From assembly GCA_019009955.1 (NCBI GenBank), contig CM032233.1:111681001-111745000 (forward strand): a DNA stretch of 64,000 nt, written 5' to 3'. The notes under the pieces were generated by a model. The model was not told where the DNA came from and did no database searches. It saw only the letters and a list, made by a program, of their open reading frames with translations. Position 1 is the first letter of the stretch. Every line of letters starts with the position of its first letter. The DNA comes from Riptortus pedestris. Its lineage: Eukaryota > Arthropoda > Insecta > Hemiptera > Alydidae. Of the stretch, positions 1 through 11,030 are shown piece by piece. Position numbers and translations under genes: made by a program.

Positions 1-785
1 TAATATAGGCTTAATAATGAGAAACCGATGTCATTCAAGAGTTCACTTAAATAAATATTTGAAAGACGTCTAATTTGTTTTTTAAATATAAATATCGTAC
101 TCATATATTGTGTATATATATTTTTTTTAAATTTCGCAATGAAATTGTTGTTCAACAGTTTGTGAAACAATATAACAAATTTTATTAATTAAAAACTTTC
201 ATTAAATTTACGACTTTTAGTTGCTTTCCAAGATTCTATTATATACATTCATTTTAGTAAGAAGTCAAAATGAAGTCTACATTGAATAAAAAATAAAGCA
301 GAAATGCCATCGTAATAAATTCATATACTTACATAATACAGTTATTTGACAACAATTGTTATGTGTGTATATATATTACAACAAATTAATGTAGTAAACT
401 GATGTTGAACTGTGGTAGACAAAATATATGTTTGAAAATACTGGAGGTGGTCCAGCTTGCAATGCCAAAGATTGAGAGTGGATAAAAAGGAAAGAACCGA
501 TGATGAATAACATGTGTTATTTTCTTGCAGCAAACATATATATATTACGTCTAATAATTTAAAGCCAAGTAGTATATTATGGAAACATTTCTTCGTTTAA
601 AATAAACGAATCTATCGAGATACCACTGAGACTGTTATAATTTCGAGATTACCATAGAGACTAAGGGAATTGTGCTACAATAAGAGATTCATGCTGGTTA
701 CTCTTCAGATTGTCGAAAATTTTCCCCATGAATATATTTACCAACCAATACCGTTTGTGAAGGATGATATGAGCTTATTATTAAA
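1..785. other. AT-rich stretch, no gene seen
   Basis: I see no recognisable coding exon, RNA gene or transposon terminus here. Only short chance ORFs and short TA runs are present. Confidence 0.5.
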
Positions 786-1104
786 AAACTAAGTCAAGCA
801 GAGGCTGCGTATACTAAGCAGATTACCCTCGTGAAGTTTAATCTATCTATATATATATATATATTCGCAAATTTTCACGATAACTTTTCGTTTCACATGT
901 TATAGACACCATAACTGCATTTTGTTTCTTTCGTGTGTGTTTGTTTATTTGATTGTTTGTTACCTTTTCACGCAAAAACGGCTGAACCGAATTTTATGAA
1001 ACTTGGTATGTATATTACAACTAACCCAACTTAGACTTTAGGCTATATTAATATCCTCTGAGACGAACAGGAGTGAGGGTTATAAGGGAAGCCTGAAATT
1101 AAAA

Positions 1105-1893
1105 AGTCCGTCACGCAGGGGCTGCGTAAACTAAGCAGATTTCCCTCGGGAAGTTTAGTAATAGATAAATATACATACTGCTAACACAACACCGTGAATA
1201 AATACAAACGGAAATAAGAAATGTTTCATCCAATTTCAATAGCCTGCCGACAGGAATCGTTAGGTTAGAAATGTAAACAAACGGGTCCCGCCTCACACCG
1301 GAAAGAAAACAAACAATTACTGAAATATATCAGAATATAACACATTAATTTTATTGAGAACTATTTTCTATATCTAGTACTGTAATTAATAATAAGTCAG
1401 AATAATTGTTATCTCAATCAATAAAATTTTAGTAGTCCAAAACTTTAAGATGGGGGGGGGGGAGTCACAAGTGCATATTTGCATGTATCTCGTATAATAA
1501 AGGTCTCTTGAATACAATTTTTGGAATTTAAACTTCCAAAAATGTGATTTATTATGTATCAGAGTATTGTTACGTAACATGAGTAGAAGTGGCGGTTTGG
1601 TGAAAACTGAAAAATGCAAATATCTCGGTTAATATTCAAGATAGAGAATAAATGTATATCGCAATATTTATAGTAAATTTAATTTGTAATAAGATTGATT
1701 ATGTATAATTTTTCGATCCGACGTATAGTAACGGAGATATTTCGAATTTTCGAAAATCCTCCCCTCTAAACCCCCCCCTCCCACTGGTCCGATTTCATCC
1801 GTTAACGAACTTGATCTTTCTTTATACATAAAACGACTAAATATTGAGTTTGGTAACGATTAAACAAAAATTGCGACCGCTAGAGCGGTAACA

Positions 1894-1967
<74 letters not shown>

Positions 1968-2100
1968 TATATATATATATATACAGTTTTGAACGGACCT
2001 CATTTTCGTCATCTACTAGATAGGATCGATGGATATTTGAAGAAAAATTTCGAAAATTCCGTCATGAGTATAACCTCAATAGCTGGTAAAAGATTTGTTG
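1105..2100 (+). mobile_element. Hairpin/12-bp-IR element, long copy nested in Helitron 1
   Basis: It starts at AGTCCGTCACGCAGGGGCTG. AGCAGATTTCCC follows at about 1136, then two diverged internal blocks each containing a pyrimidine-rich CCCCCC..CCCACTGGTCC-type segment, a long (TA)n tract at about 1896-1983, and the conserved ACGGACCTCATTTTCGTCAT block. The right terminus is lost: after CTCAATAGCTGG (about 2087) the sequence no longer matches, and a second copy begins at 2121. Confidence 0.65.
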
Positions 2101-2120
2101 GCCCTGGTGGGAGGCTAAAA

Positions 2121-2735
2121 AGTCCGTCACGCAGGGGCTGCGTAAACTAAGCAGATTTCCCACGTGAAGTTTTACAATAGAGAAATCTGCCTAGTAATAA
2201 CCTATTCTCACGAGGACGAATAGTTAGTGAAACTGCCACACTAGCGCTAGTGCGCTCGGCGAAAACTCCCGAACATAGCCGACCATACTCACAATACAAA
2301 TACAAATATCTCGGTTAATATTAAAGATACCGAATAAATGTATAGAACAATATTTATAGTAAATTTAATTTGCAATAAGATTGGTTCTATACAATTTTTT
2401 GATCCGACGTATGGTAACGGAGATATTTCGAATTTTCGAAAATCCCCCCGTCTAAACCCCCCCTCCCACTGGTCCGATTTCAGCCATTAACGAACTTGAT
2501 CTTCCTTTTTACATAAAACGATTAAATTCCGAGTTTGGTAACGATCAAACAAAAATTGCGACCGCTAGAGCGTTAACAGACAAATATATATATCTATATA
2601 TATATATATATAATTTTGATCGGACCTCATTTTCGTCATCTCCTGGGTAGGATCGATGGACATTTGAAGAAATTTTTCGAAACTCGCGTCATGAGTACGA
2701 CCTCAATAGCTGATTTCCCTTAAGGGAAATCTGCT
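2121..2735 (+). mobile_element. Hairpin/12-bp-IR element, complete short copy (615 bp)
   Basis: It has both termini: AGTCCGTCACGCAGGGGCTG at 2121, AGCAGATTTCCC about 30 bp in, and the perfect palindrome GATTTCCCTTAAGGGAAATC at 2712-2731 followed by TGCT. AGCAGATTTCCC and GGGAAATCTGCT form an inverted repeat that is terminal on the right but subterminal on the left. A short TA tract lies around 2585-2612. Only one of the two internal blocks seen in 970-bp copies is present, so it is an internally shortened version. It is non-coding. Confidence 0.7.
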
Positions 2736-3761
2736 AAAATAACGATATTTCGTTTCCTATTGGTTTTTCGGCAAATATGAACATAACAAAAGTTGTTTAT
2801 TTTGTTATTTAGAGTAACTTTTGTTATATACACTTTTTTCGTATACCCAATTATAAGCGAGATATACGCTAAAACCTATAGCGGAAGACATCAATTTTAT
2901 TTGGGACAAAAGACCCAACCGAAATAAATAAAACTCCTCGGTATGTGTATTAGCACTAACGCTTTCATTATAATAAGCTATACCAAAATTTCTAGGGACG
3001 GGCAGGAGTGGGGGTTGTAAGGGAGGCCTGAATTTAAAATAGGGGTATTTTGTTTTTTATTCGTTTTTCGGCAAATATGAACATAACAAAAGTTGTTTAT
3101 TTTGTTATTTAGAGTAACTTTTGTGATATTTATTTTTGTCTTTTAACAAAGTAAAACGAGATATACACTATAAACTAAAGCGGGAGTAAACTATTTTGGG
3201 CGCTAACGATTGAACCGAACTTAACAAAACTCGGTATGTCAATTAGCATTAATTCTTCCATGATTATAAGCTATATTAAAATGTTTAGGTTAGAACGGGA
3301 GTGGGGGTTATAAGGAAGGCCTGAAATAAAAATTCGCTATATTTCATTGTCTATTTGTTTTTCGACAAACATGCACATAACAAAAGTTGTTTACTTTGTT
3401 ATTTTGATTAACTTTTGTTTTATACATTTCTCCAGGAACAATGTTTGGAGCAAGTAATTTGCGTAGAAATATTGATATGCCCAAATATTCTTTACAGCAT
3501 GAACTACCAGATACCTCACCTGGAAAAATTAATTCAAATCTATGTTAATATTTTGTCTTTAATAACTGAAATCTATGGATAATGCACAGGAGACGGGAAA
3601 TATGGAGGACAGTGAAGTCTTACATAAAAAATTAATTTTATTATTAACAAATGCCAACAACGGGTATAACCCCTAAACACTGGGATGGGTAAATGTCAAA
3701 ATAGTGTGCAAAATAAAGCATTGCCAAAAAAATACCATCATCATTCAGCCTCAAATCAATT

Positions 3762-3777
3762 CCCGGGCGAAGCCGGG
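3762..3777 (+). other. Helitron 1 3'-terminal hairpin
   Basis: CCCGG-GCGAAG-CCGGG forms a 5-bp stem with a 6-nt loop 12 bases before the terminal CTAG. A weaker version with the same loop sits at 5240-5253 in Helitron 2. Such hairpins near CTRR ends are a known Helitron hallmark. Confidence 0.65.
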
Positions 3778-4512
3778 TACCTTAGCTAGTAATAGATAAA
3801 TCTAAATATTGGTAACACAACACCACCCAGAGTATTGAGTAAATACAAACGGCAATAAGAAATCTTTCCCCTCCCGGGAAGTGTCTGAAATTTAAACTAA
3901 CAGGACTGCCAACCTCTCACCGGAAAGAAAACTATTACTGAAATATATCAGAATATTACATATTAATTTTATTGAAAACTATTTACTGCTAGTACTGTAA
4001 TTTATAATGAATCGGAATCATTTTTATCTCAATCAATCAAATTTTAATACTCCAAGAACGTAAGACGGGGGGGGGGCACAGAACATATCTGCAGGTATCT
4101 TGTATAATAAAGGTCTCACGAAAACAATATTTGGTATTTAAGCTTCGAATAAAGTTATTTGTTATATAACAGAGTATTGTTTATGTAAAATGAGTAGAAA
4201 TGGGGGTTTGCTCAAGGCTGAAATAATAATAAATGCAAATATCTCGGTTAATATTCAAGATAGAGACTAAACGTATATAACAATATTTATGGAACCTTTA
4301 TTTTGCAATAAGATTGGTTTCATACAATATTTTGATCCGCCGTATAATTACGGAAATACATCGAATTTTCGAAAATCCCCCTCTAAACCCTCCCCCTCCT
4401 ACTGGTCCGACTTCAGCCACTAAAGAACATAATCTTTATTTTTACACAAAACGATTAAATATCGAGTTTGGTAACGATCAAACAATAATTGTGACCACTA
4501 GAGCGGTAACAG

Positions 4513-4529
<17 letters not shown>

Positions 4530-4568
<39 letters not shown>

Positions 4569-5266
4569 GTAACCTCTGTCTGTACATTGATTTTTTTCCC
4601 GAAATTTCACGATAACTTTTCGTTTCACATGTCATAGACACCATAACTGCATTTTGTTTCTTTGGTGTCTGTTTGTTTGTTTATTTGTTTGTTTGTTTAT
4701 TTGTTTGTTTGTTTGTTACCTTTCCATGCATGAATCGAATTTTATGAAACTTGGTATGTATATTACTACTAACCCAACTTACGCTTTAGGCTATGTTAAT
4801 ATTCTCTGAGACGAACAAGAGTGGGGGTTATAAGAGAGACCTGAAATTAAAAATAGCGATATTTCGTTTCCTATTGGGTTATCGGCAAATATGCACATAA
4901 CAAAAGTTGTTTATTTTGTTATTTAGAGAAATTGGGTCAACAGTTCATATAAAAATGAACTGCCAGGTACGTCGCCTGGAAAAATTAATTCAAGTGTATG
5001 TTAATATTTTGTCCTTAATAATTCAAATCTATGCATAATGCACAGGTAACGGGAAATATGACAATATGGAGGACAGTGAAGTTTTACATAAAAAATTAAT
5101 TTTATTATTAACAAATCTACAGAAACGACGGGTATTAACCCTAACGGGTATTAACACTGGGACGGGTATATGTCAAAATATTGTACAAAGTAAAGCCTTG
5201 CCAAAAAAATACCATCACCATTCAGCCACAATTGAATTCCCGAGCGAAGCCGGGTTTCAGAGCTAG
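4530..5266 (+). mobile_element. Helitron 2 (non-autonomous), inserted in a TA tract
   Basis: The 3' end is CTAG at 5263-5266 followed by T, preceded by the CCCGAGCGAAGCCGGG hairpin. It shares the internal blocks of Helitron 1 (TTCACGATAACTTTTCGTTT, GAATTTTATGAAACTTGGTA, CATAACAAAAGTTGTTTATT) but has only one copy of the internal repeat. The 5' end is hidden in the host (TA)n tract at 4517-4562, so the start is approximate. A 66-codon ORF at 5066-5266 runs into the terminal hairpin and is not considered a gene. Confidence 0.6.
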
Positions 5267-5425
5267 TATATATATAATTCTGAATGTACCTCGTTTTTGT
5301 TATCTCCTGGGTTGATTGACTCTTGAGGAAATGTTTCGAAAATTCCGTCATAGCAACATAGCTGATTTCTCTTATGGTGATATCTGCTAAAATGTTCCAA
5401 ATAACTCGCACGCACACACACACAC

Positions 5426-5427
<2 letters not shown>

Positions 5428-5490
<63 letters not shown>

Positions 5491-5690
5491 TGTTGCAAAT
5501 CCTATTTGTGCATACGCTCTAGCGGTTGGAATATTTGCCTGACAGTTACCAAATTTGATATTTAATCGTTTTATGTAAATTTAAAGGTCAAGTTCCTTAA
5601 TGCCTCGGACAATTAAATCGGACAGTGTGAGGGGAAGTTAGAGCTGGATCTCAAAAATTCGAAATATCTTTATTATTATAATCAGCTCTA
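5428..5690 (-). mobile_element. Hairpin-family fragment, reverse orientation
   Basis: A (TA)n tract (5430-5487) is followed by TGTCTGTTGCAAA..GCTCTAGCGGTTG and GATATTTAATCGTTTTATG, the reverse complement of the conserved block of the family, without termini. It is probably a truncated copy next to the outer copy ending at 5388. Confidence 0.55.
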
Positions 5691-6235
5691 GATCTGCATT
5701 ATTTTTCATTGAATATTTGAATGCAATAATAATTGAATCCAAATAGTACGATAACTATTTCTCACTTAATTTTTCAAAATATTTCCCTTTCACTTAAACA
5801 TTTAAATTCCTCTAAGAGCCTGAAAATAAATAAGCATTTTTGGTAAGACGCCAGCTTAATGCATGATACCGCAAGAAAATGTAGAACGGAAAGTGTTTGC
5901 TACGGTCATTTTACCATAAATTCCCAGACCCTTGCCAATTTTACACACGCCCTATGTTTCTAATTTTCCGAATGTCTCAGCATAATTTCCTGGATTTTTC
6001 AATCATTGTTCTCTCTAGCTTCTTTTCCCTGCAGCTGGAATTTTTCTGTTAAGAACGAGCACGAACTTAATAGCTACTGGTTTCTTCTGGAGTTTATACT
6101 CGGAGTCTGACAAAATCAAAAAATAAATTTACATAATGCATCATTGTGAAAGGATGAATTCACTGAACTCTGTGCTTTCATCTGATGAAGCATTGAGGGA
6201 GATAAAGAGAGGAAAAAGAAAAAGAAAAAAGAATA
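5691..6235. other. Unannotated unique-looking sequence
   Basis: I see no exon, RNA gene or transposon terminus. The stretch ends in a purine-rich run (about 6200-6235) just before the MITE. Confidence 0.4.
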
Positions 6236-6936
6236 CAGTCGACTCTCGCTATCACGAAATTCCACGGGACTGCCATTTTTGTTCGTGTTATGTATAGTTC
6301 GTCTTAGGCATAGTTCGAGTTATAGAGGTGAACTAAATGAAAATTCGTGTTACAGAGGTAAAAAAATGTACTGTGATTTATTCCCTACATCTTCTACAAA
6401 TCTACATAAGCTTAATATTTTACAAATATTTAAATGAATTAAAATATGTATATATACACAATTAAAAGAAACGGTAAAACACAGAAAACAGAAAATATAA
6501 TATTAATTCCACTGATTAATAAGTCCTTAATCTTCCTTTGCTTAAAACTGAAAAACACTATCAGTCATAATGTTGATTAAAATAAAAAAAACTTACCTGT
6601 ATCTCTTACAGCTTCAAAATTAAACATTTAACTTGGTACAGTATAATAAAATATACTTACAGTAAACACAATAAATATCGTGTAAAACAGAGTAAACAGT
6701 ACCGACCATATTACTCCAATCCCACTAGTAGTTGAAATAGTCCGTTATCTTCTTCTGTTTAAGACTGTTAGCAACACGTTTGTCAATCATAGAGGTAAAA
6801 TATAACCGGAAAATTAATTAGTACGTGTTACGTATGGTAATTTCTTCGTGTTAGACAGGTTTTTCCAAGGGGATTAAAAATAATTCGTGATATCGAGGAT
6901 TTCGTGTTATCGAGGTTTGTGTTAGCGAGAGTCGAC
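6236..6936. mobile_element. pogo/Tigger-like MITE, about 700 bp
   Basis: The left end is TA-CAGTCGACTCTCGCTA and the right end TAGCGAGAGTCGAC, giving a perfect 14-bp terminal inverted repeat (6238-6251 and 6923-6936). CAG termini next to a TA target are typical of pogo/Tigger members of the Tc1/mariner superfamily. Inside lie degenerate repeats of TTCGTGTTAT.GAGGT, common near the ends of these elements. The last bases at the right (expected TG-TA) have been replaced by AA. No transposase is visible, so it is non-autonomous. The family call rests on terminal motifs only. Confidence 0.55.
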
Positions 6937-6939
6937 AAA

Positions 6940-8112
6940 AAATAATATTTTCATTATAACAGGCAAAAAAGATGCAATAAAGGAAAAAAACACTATGCAT
7001 AATAAAAAATAAGAAACAAGTTTTTATTCATAAAACTGAAAAAAAGATACAATAAAAAAGGAAAAAAAATAATGCTGTATAAAAATAATAATAATAATAG
7101 AAAAACAATTCGTTGAAGGTAAAATAGTGGAAGGTTAGCACATAAAAAACACATTAAATATCTTCCACTTTTTATTTTCACTGTACATGTTTAACGTCCT
7201 CTAAATACCTCTTAAGGAGTTGTATATATATTACAAGAAGATTCGACCTTACCGTTGAACTGATCACGTCAAGACTGGTAAAATGAAAAGGTGCTATACC
7301 AATCTGTTGACAGTATCCATACATTAAAATGACGAAAAGTATGAAAAATCGATTAACAATTACTAAAGGTTTGTTACGATTCTCCTGTATGAAATGTCTC
7401 ACATGTAGAACAATTTATTTTATAAACATTGGTATCCTTGCCTTTAATATTATCAGTAAATGACTTTTATAGTAATCTGTATAAAGACTGAAATTTTTTT
7501 ATGTGAAAAAAATCAGGTTTTTTGTCACTGTTGAATAAACTGTTTGTGGAAGGAAGAGCTGGTTTTGTATTTTCTTTTTTATATCTACCTCTCATCATCC
7601 AGTACTTTTCTTTGGAAAAACGATAAAATCTGAAAAATTGCAAACCTTACGGAAGAGATTAAACCAGTATTATAAAATGTTCATAATTTAGAAAATAAAA
7701 CCTCATTGTTCGACCAGCCTTTGACGTTTAAAACAACGTAACTTAGCGGAAGATAAAAGAAAATATCTACATACAATAATTAAGAATAAACAGAACGATG
7801 TGAACAAGAAAACTGAGTAAACATTGACATAATATATTTATTAAATGTTTTTGTAAACATCAAGTCGATTAGATGCAGATGTGACTTTGCTTTTTCTTTG
7901 ATTTATTTTATTCTTTGACAATTTTTCTGTAATCGATTTTTGATACTGTTCATGATTTCAGTGTATCTATAATCAGCTGATTGGTATTGTCCATCTCTAT
8001 TTTATGGTACATGTACAACATCTGAAGAGGTGTCATAGAGGGCGTGAATATGTAGAGTGAAAAATAAATAAGTCAAAGGTATTTTAAGTATTTTTCACTT
8101 ACTGACCTTTCG
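6940..8112. other. AT-rich stretch, no gene seen
   Basis: No exon with arthropod protein similarity, RNA gene or repeat terminus is recognisable. Confidence 0.4.
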
Positions 8113-8127
8113 GCATTTTGCATTTTT

Positions 8128-8245
8128 AGCAGATTTCCCTTAAGGGAAATCAGCTATTGAGGTCGTACTCATGACGCGATTTTCGAAAATTTTCTTCAAA
8201 TGTCCATCGATCCTACACAGGAGATGACGAAAATGAGGTCCGTTC

Positions 8246-8303
<58 letters not shown>

Positions 8304-8960
8304 CTGTTAACGCTCTAGCGGTCGCAATTTTTGTTTGATCGTTACGAAACTCGATATTTAACCGTTTTATGTAAAAAGACAGATCAAGTTCGTTAATGGC
8401 TGAAATCGGACTAGAGGGAGGGGGGGTTTAAAGGGGGGATTTTCGAAAATTCAAAATATCTCCGTTACTATGCATCGGATCGAAAAATTGTACAGAACCA
8501 ATCTTATTGCAAATTAAATTTACTATAAATATTTTTATATACATTTATTCTATATCTTGAATATTACCCGAGATATTTGCATTTTTATGAAGTCTGTGGT
8601 GGGGTATAGTTCGGATTATGTCGACCATCTTCGTTATTTCTCGGCTCAGGCGGAAGCTTCTTCTAACCTGGCGTTTTTAACCTTACCTTACCTTCCTTAC
8701 TTTGTGAGATTTATGCAAATACGTTTTCTTCATCCGCCCCCCCCCTTCTTTAGTTCTTGGACTACTAAAATTTGAGTTATTAAAATATAAATTATTCTTA
8801 CAATTCAGAAGCCGTTTCAGTTGGGTATTTATTTTAATTAACTGAAAGATTTCTCATTATCTAATCACGGTGGTATTGTGTTACCAGTATGCAGGTTTCT
8901 CTATTGTAAAACTTCACAGGGGAAATCTGCTTTGTTTACGCAGCCCCTGCGTGACGGACT
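8128..8960 (-). mobile_element. Hairpin/12-bp-IR element, complete copy (833 bp)
   Basis: In reverse orientation it begins with AGCAGATTTCCCTTAAGGGA (palindrome 8132-8151) and ends at CCCCTGCGTGACGGACT. A (TA)n tract lies at about 8252-8300. It sits inside the T-rich tail of the SINE that follows: one 13-bp target duplication encloses both elements (8113-8125 and 9181-9193). A block around 8590-8760 differs from other copies. Confidence 0.7.
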
Positions 8961-9180
8961 TTTTTTTTTTTTACGTCCACTTTATGCTACTAGGCTAATC
9001 GGGACGGGTTATCTACAGGTTACCATCCTTTTCTAGCCAGGGTGGGCCTAAGGAGTTTATTTAATGAGTCCGTGATTAAATAAATGTCTACTGCCCAGGG
9101 CGGGAATCGAACCTGCCACTCTAGGTCTGCCATGCGAGATTAGGACCAACGCCCTAACTCGCACGGCCAACCCGAGCCCA
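8961..9180 (-). mobile_element. tRNA-derived SINE, copy 1
   Basis: Read on the - strand, the head has a tRNA-like promoter: an A-box-like TGGCCGTGCGAGTTAGGG and a good B box GGTTCGATTCCCGCC. A body and a 3' part ending near AAGTGGACGT and an A-rich tail follow. Its sequence closely matches copies at 17844-18077 and 59298-59522. The duplication GCATTTTGCATTT lies at 9181-9193 on one side and at 8113-8125 on the other, beyond the inserted hairpin-family element. It is transcribed by RNA polymerase III in principle and non-coding. Confidence 0.75.
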
Positions 9181-9400
9181 GCATTTTGCATTTAACAAAG
9201 GTTGGATTGAGCTCACGTTTCGAATATAAAGGAAAAAAGTCTAGTCTTCTTGTGCCTGTGAATTTGACAAACTAACGATACCTAAAGAAGAGCAATCATG
9301 ACCATCGGGCCTGTCTTACCACTCAAAAAACAAACCCCAAGCAATTAAAGATAAGTTTTTTAGCAGTGTGATGGCGTCATCAATTAAAATGTTACGTTCT
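9181..9400. other. Unannotated flank
   Basis: Apart from the 13-bp target duplication at its start, nothing is recognisable. Confidence 0.3.
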
Positions 9401-11030
9401 AACTCGAAAATGCTTATTTGATCTACACCATACTCGATATTAAACCTTTTCTGTCACACCAAAGGTCATATTTCTTATTGGCTGAAATCGGGCATGGAAT
9501 AGTGAGGGCTTGGGGGGAGGGATTCAAAAATTCAAAATATATACGTTAATATGAGTCGGATCGTAGAATGTTATAGAACCAATCTCGTTAAACAATTTAT
9601 GACCTACAATTGTTGTTCTATGCATTTCTTCGTAACTCAAATACTAATCGAGTTATTTTCACTTCCTGTTTTCAGGAACTTCCTGTTGTCCCCCCCCCTC
9701 TCTCACTCCCCTTTTACTCATCGGTTTTATACATAGAAATAGAGAATATGTGGTGAGATGGGGTCAGAAATATGCTATGCCTGCGCGTGGGAAATCTGCT
9801 TAGTTTACGCAGCACCTGCGTGACGAACTTCTCGTCATCACCTAGAATGAATTGATGGAAATTTGAAGAAATTTAACGAAAATCTCATCATAAATCCAAC
9901 CTCAACAACTAAGTTTCCTCAAGGGAGTCTGCTAAAATACGGGGCTGTGTAAACTAAGACCGTCCACGGGTCCCATCAATCTCAATATCCAAAATTTGTT
10001 GACCAATTTGTGAATTGTTGACGAAATTCGATATTCAAACGTGTTATGTAAAAAGAAAGGCCATGTTTGTTAATAGCTGAAATCCGACAAGTGAGAGTGG
10101 AGGTTTAGAGGGTTGGAATTTCGAAAATTTGAAATATTTTTGTTATTATACTATACTTAGGATCGAAACAGTGTGTAGAACCAATCTTATTGAAAATTTA
10201 ATGTTCTATGAATGTTGTTTTATATATATATATATATATATGTTTTCATTATCTTGATTATTAACCGAAATATTGGCATTTTTTAGTTTTCATTCTTCAG
10301 TAAACCCCCACTCTTACACGTGCCATATTAATAATAAGCTGTTATATCGTGAACCGCTTTATTCGGAGCTCAAATACCAAATATTGTCTTCGTTGATTTA
10401 TTACTGTGTGAGGTACATGTAAATATGTAGTATGATGACGTCGTCCATTAAAATTGTCCAAACTTAACTCGAAAATGTTTATTTGCTCTATAGCATACTC
10501 AGTTTTTAACCATTTAATTCAAGTCTAATGTTCATATTCCTTAATGGTTGAATTCGTACCAAAAACAGGGGGGGGTAGAGGGGGGGGGTTCCAAATTTCT
10601 AAATATCTTATTTATTATGGTTTGGATCGAAGATTTTATATAACGAATATTGATGCTCTACTATTGTTCCTCTTTACATTTATTCGAAACTCATGTATTG
10701 TCAAATATTTGCATTTCCATGTGTCCATCTTTCTTTTAACCCACATATCTAGTCATTGGATTTTTACTTATAAATAGAGAATGTATGGTGAGATGAGATT
10801 AGATGTATCATACTCGCCCGTGGGAAATCTGCTTAGTTTACCACGACTCCTACCCATGCGGTTAGTGTTTAAGTACCTTATTCACTAAAAATCTCATGTC
10901 TAGATAACATTTCAATTCCTTTTTATATAGTTTTCGTACTACGGAAGAAATAGAGAATAGATGGAGAGATGAGATCGTCTGCTTAGTTTACGCAGTACCT
11001 GTCAAAGACTTTTCCATTTTTAAGCATAAA
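9400..11030 (-). mobile_element. Composite of decayed hairpin-family units
   Basis: At least three reverse-orientation units follow one another. Each has CGATATT..-type and GGCTGAAATC-type blocks and a G-rich run. Left-end motifs in reverse (GGGAAATCTGCTTAGTTTAC) occur at about 9789, 10831 and, degraded, 10977. Only the first is followed by a good CAGCACCTGCGTGACGAACTT terminus (end 9828). A + oriented right-end fragment lies at 9831-9945. No intact hairpin remains. The ORFs in this interval are chance readings of this repeat. Confidence 0.55.

Larger units (their letters stand above)
842..3789 (+). mobile_element. Helitron 1 (non-autonomous), TC...CTAG inserted at A^T
   Basis: It starts with TC at 842 and ends with CTAG at 3786-3789. 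A (841) lies before it and T (3790) after it, the canonical Helitron target. A short GC-rich stem lies near the 3' end (CCCGG at 3762-3766 pairs with CCGGG at 3773-3777 around a GCGAAG loop). The block AACGGCTGAACCGAATTTTA near 979 recurs in Helitron 2. No Rep/helicase ORF is visible, so it is non-autonomous. The inside carries about three diverged repeats of roughly 240-300 bp (around 960-1104 plus 2740-2870, 2900-3150 and 3190-3430), each with a GCAAATATG..CATAACAAAAGTTGTT block. It is interrupted by hairpin-family copies at 1105-2735. Confidence 0.7.
792..5388 (+). mobile_element. Outer copy of hairpin/12-bp-IR element, split by two Helitrons
   Basis: The left end (about 792-840) reads as a diverged AGTC..GAGGCTGCGTATACTAAGCAGATTACCC terminus in two parts. 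Its body resumes at 3790 directly after Helitron 1 (TAATAGATAAAT, as in the copy at 1105). It runs through the conserved block around 4200-4516 and a TA tract, then resumes after Helitron 2 at 5267. The right end is a decayed hairpin followed by TCTGCT at 5388. Comparison with the uninterrupted copy at 37836-38802 shows that the order of blocks is right. It is non-coding: the ORFs inside it are chance. The assignment to a Helentron-like (HINE/DINE) group is inferred from architecture only. Confidence 0.65.

Noticed and set aside
5066..5266. 66-codon ORF ending in a conserved-looking C-terminus
   Set aside because: It lies wholly in Helitron 2 and its end is the terminal hairpin. The equivalent region in Helitron 1 is not open.
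792..5388. CRISPR-like array of repeated motifs
   Set aside because: The repeats are dispersed, of different sizes and orientation, and explained by nested transposons in a eukaryotic genome.
9121..9180. tRNA gene with a good B box
   Set aside because: The head continues into a SINE body, recurs twice in the window and is flanked by target duplications. A folded tRNA acceptor stem is not evident.
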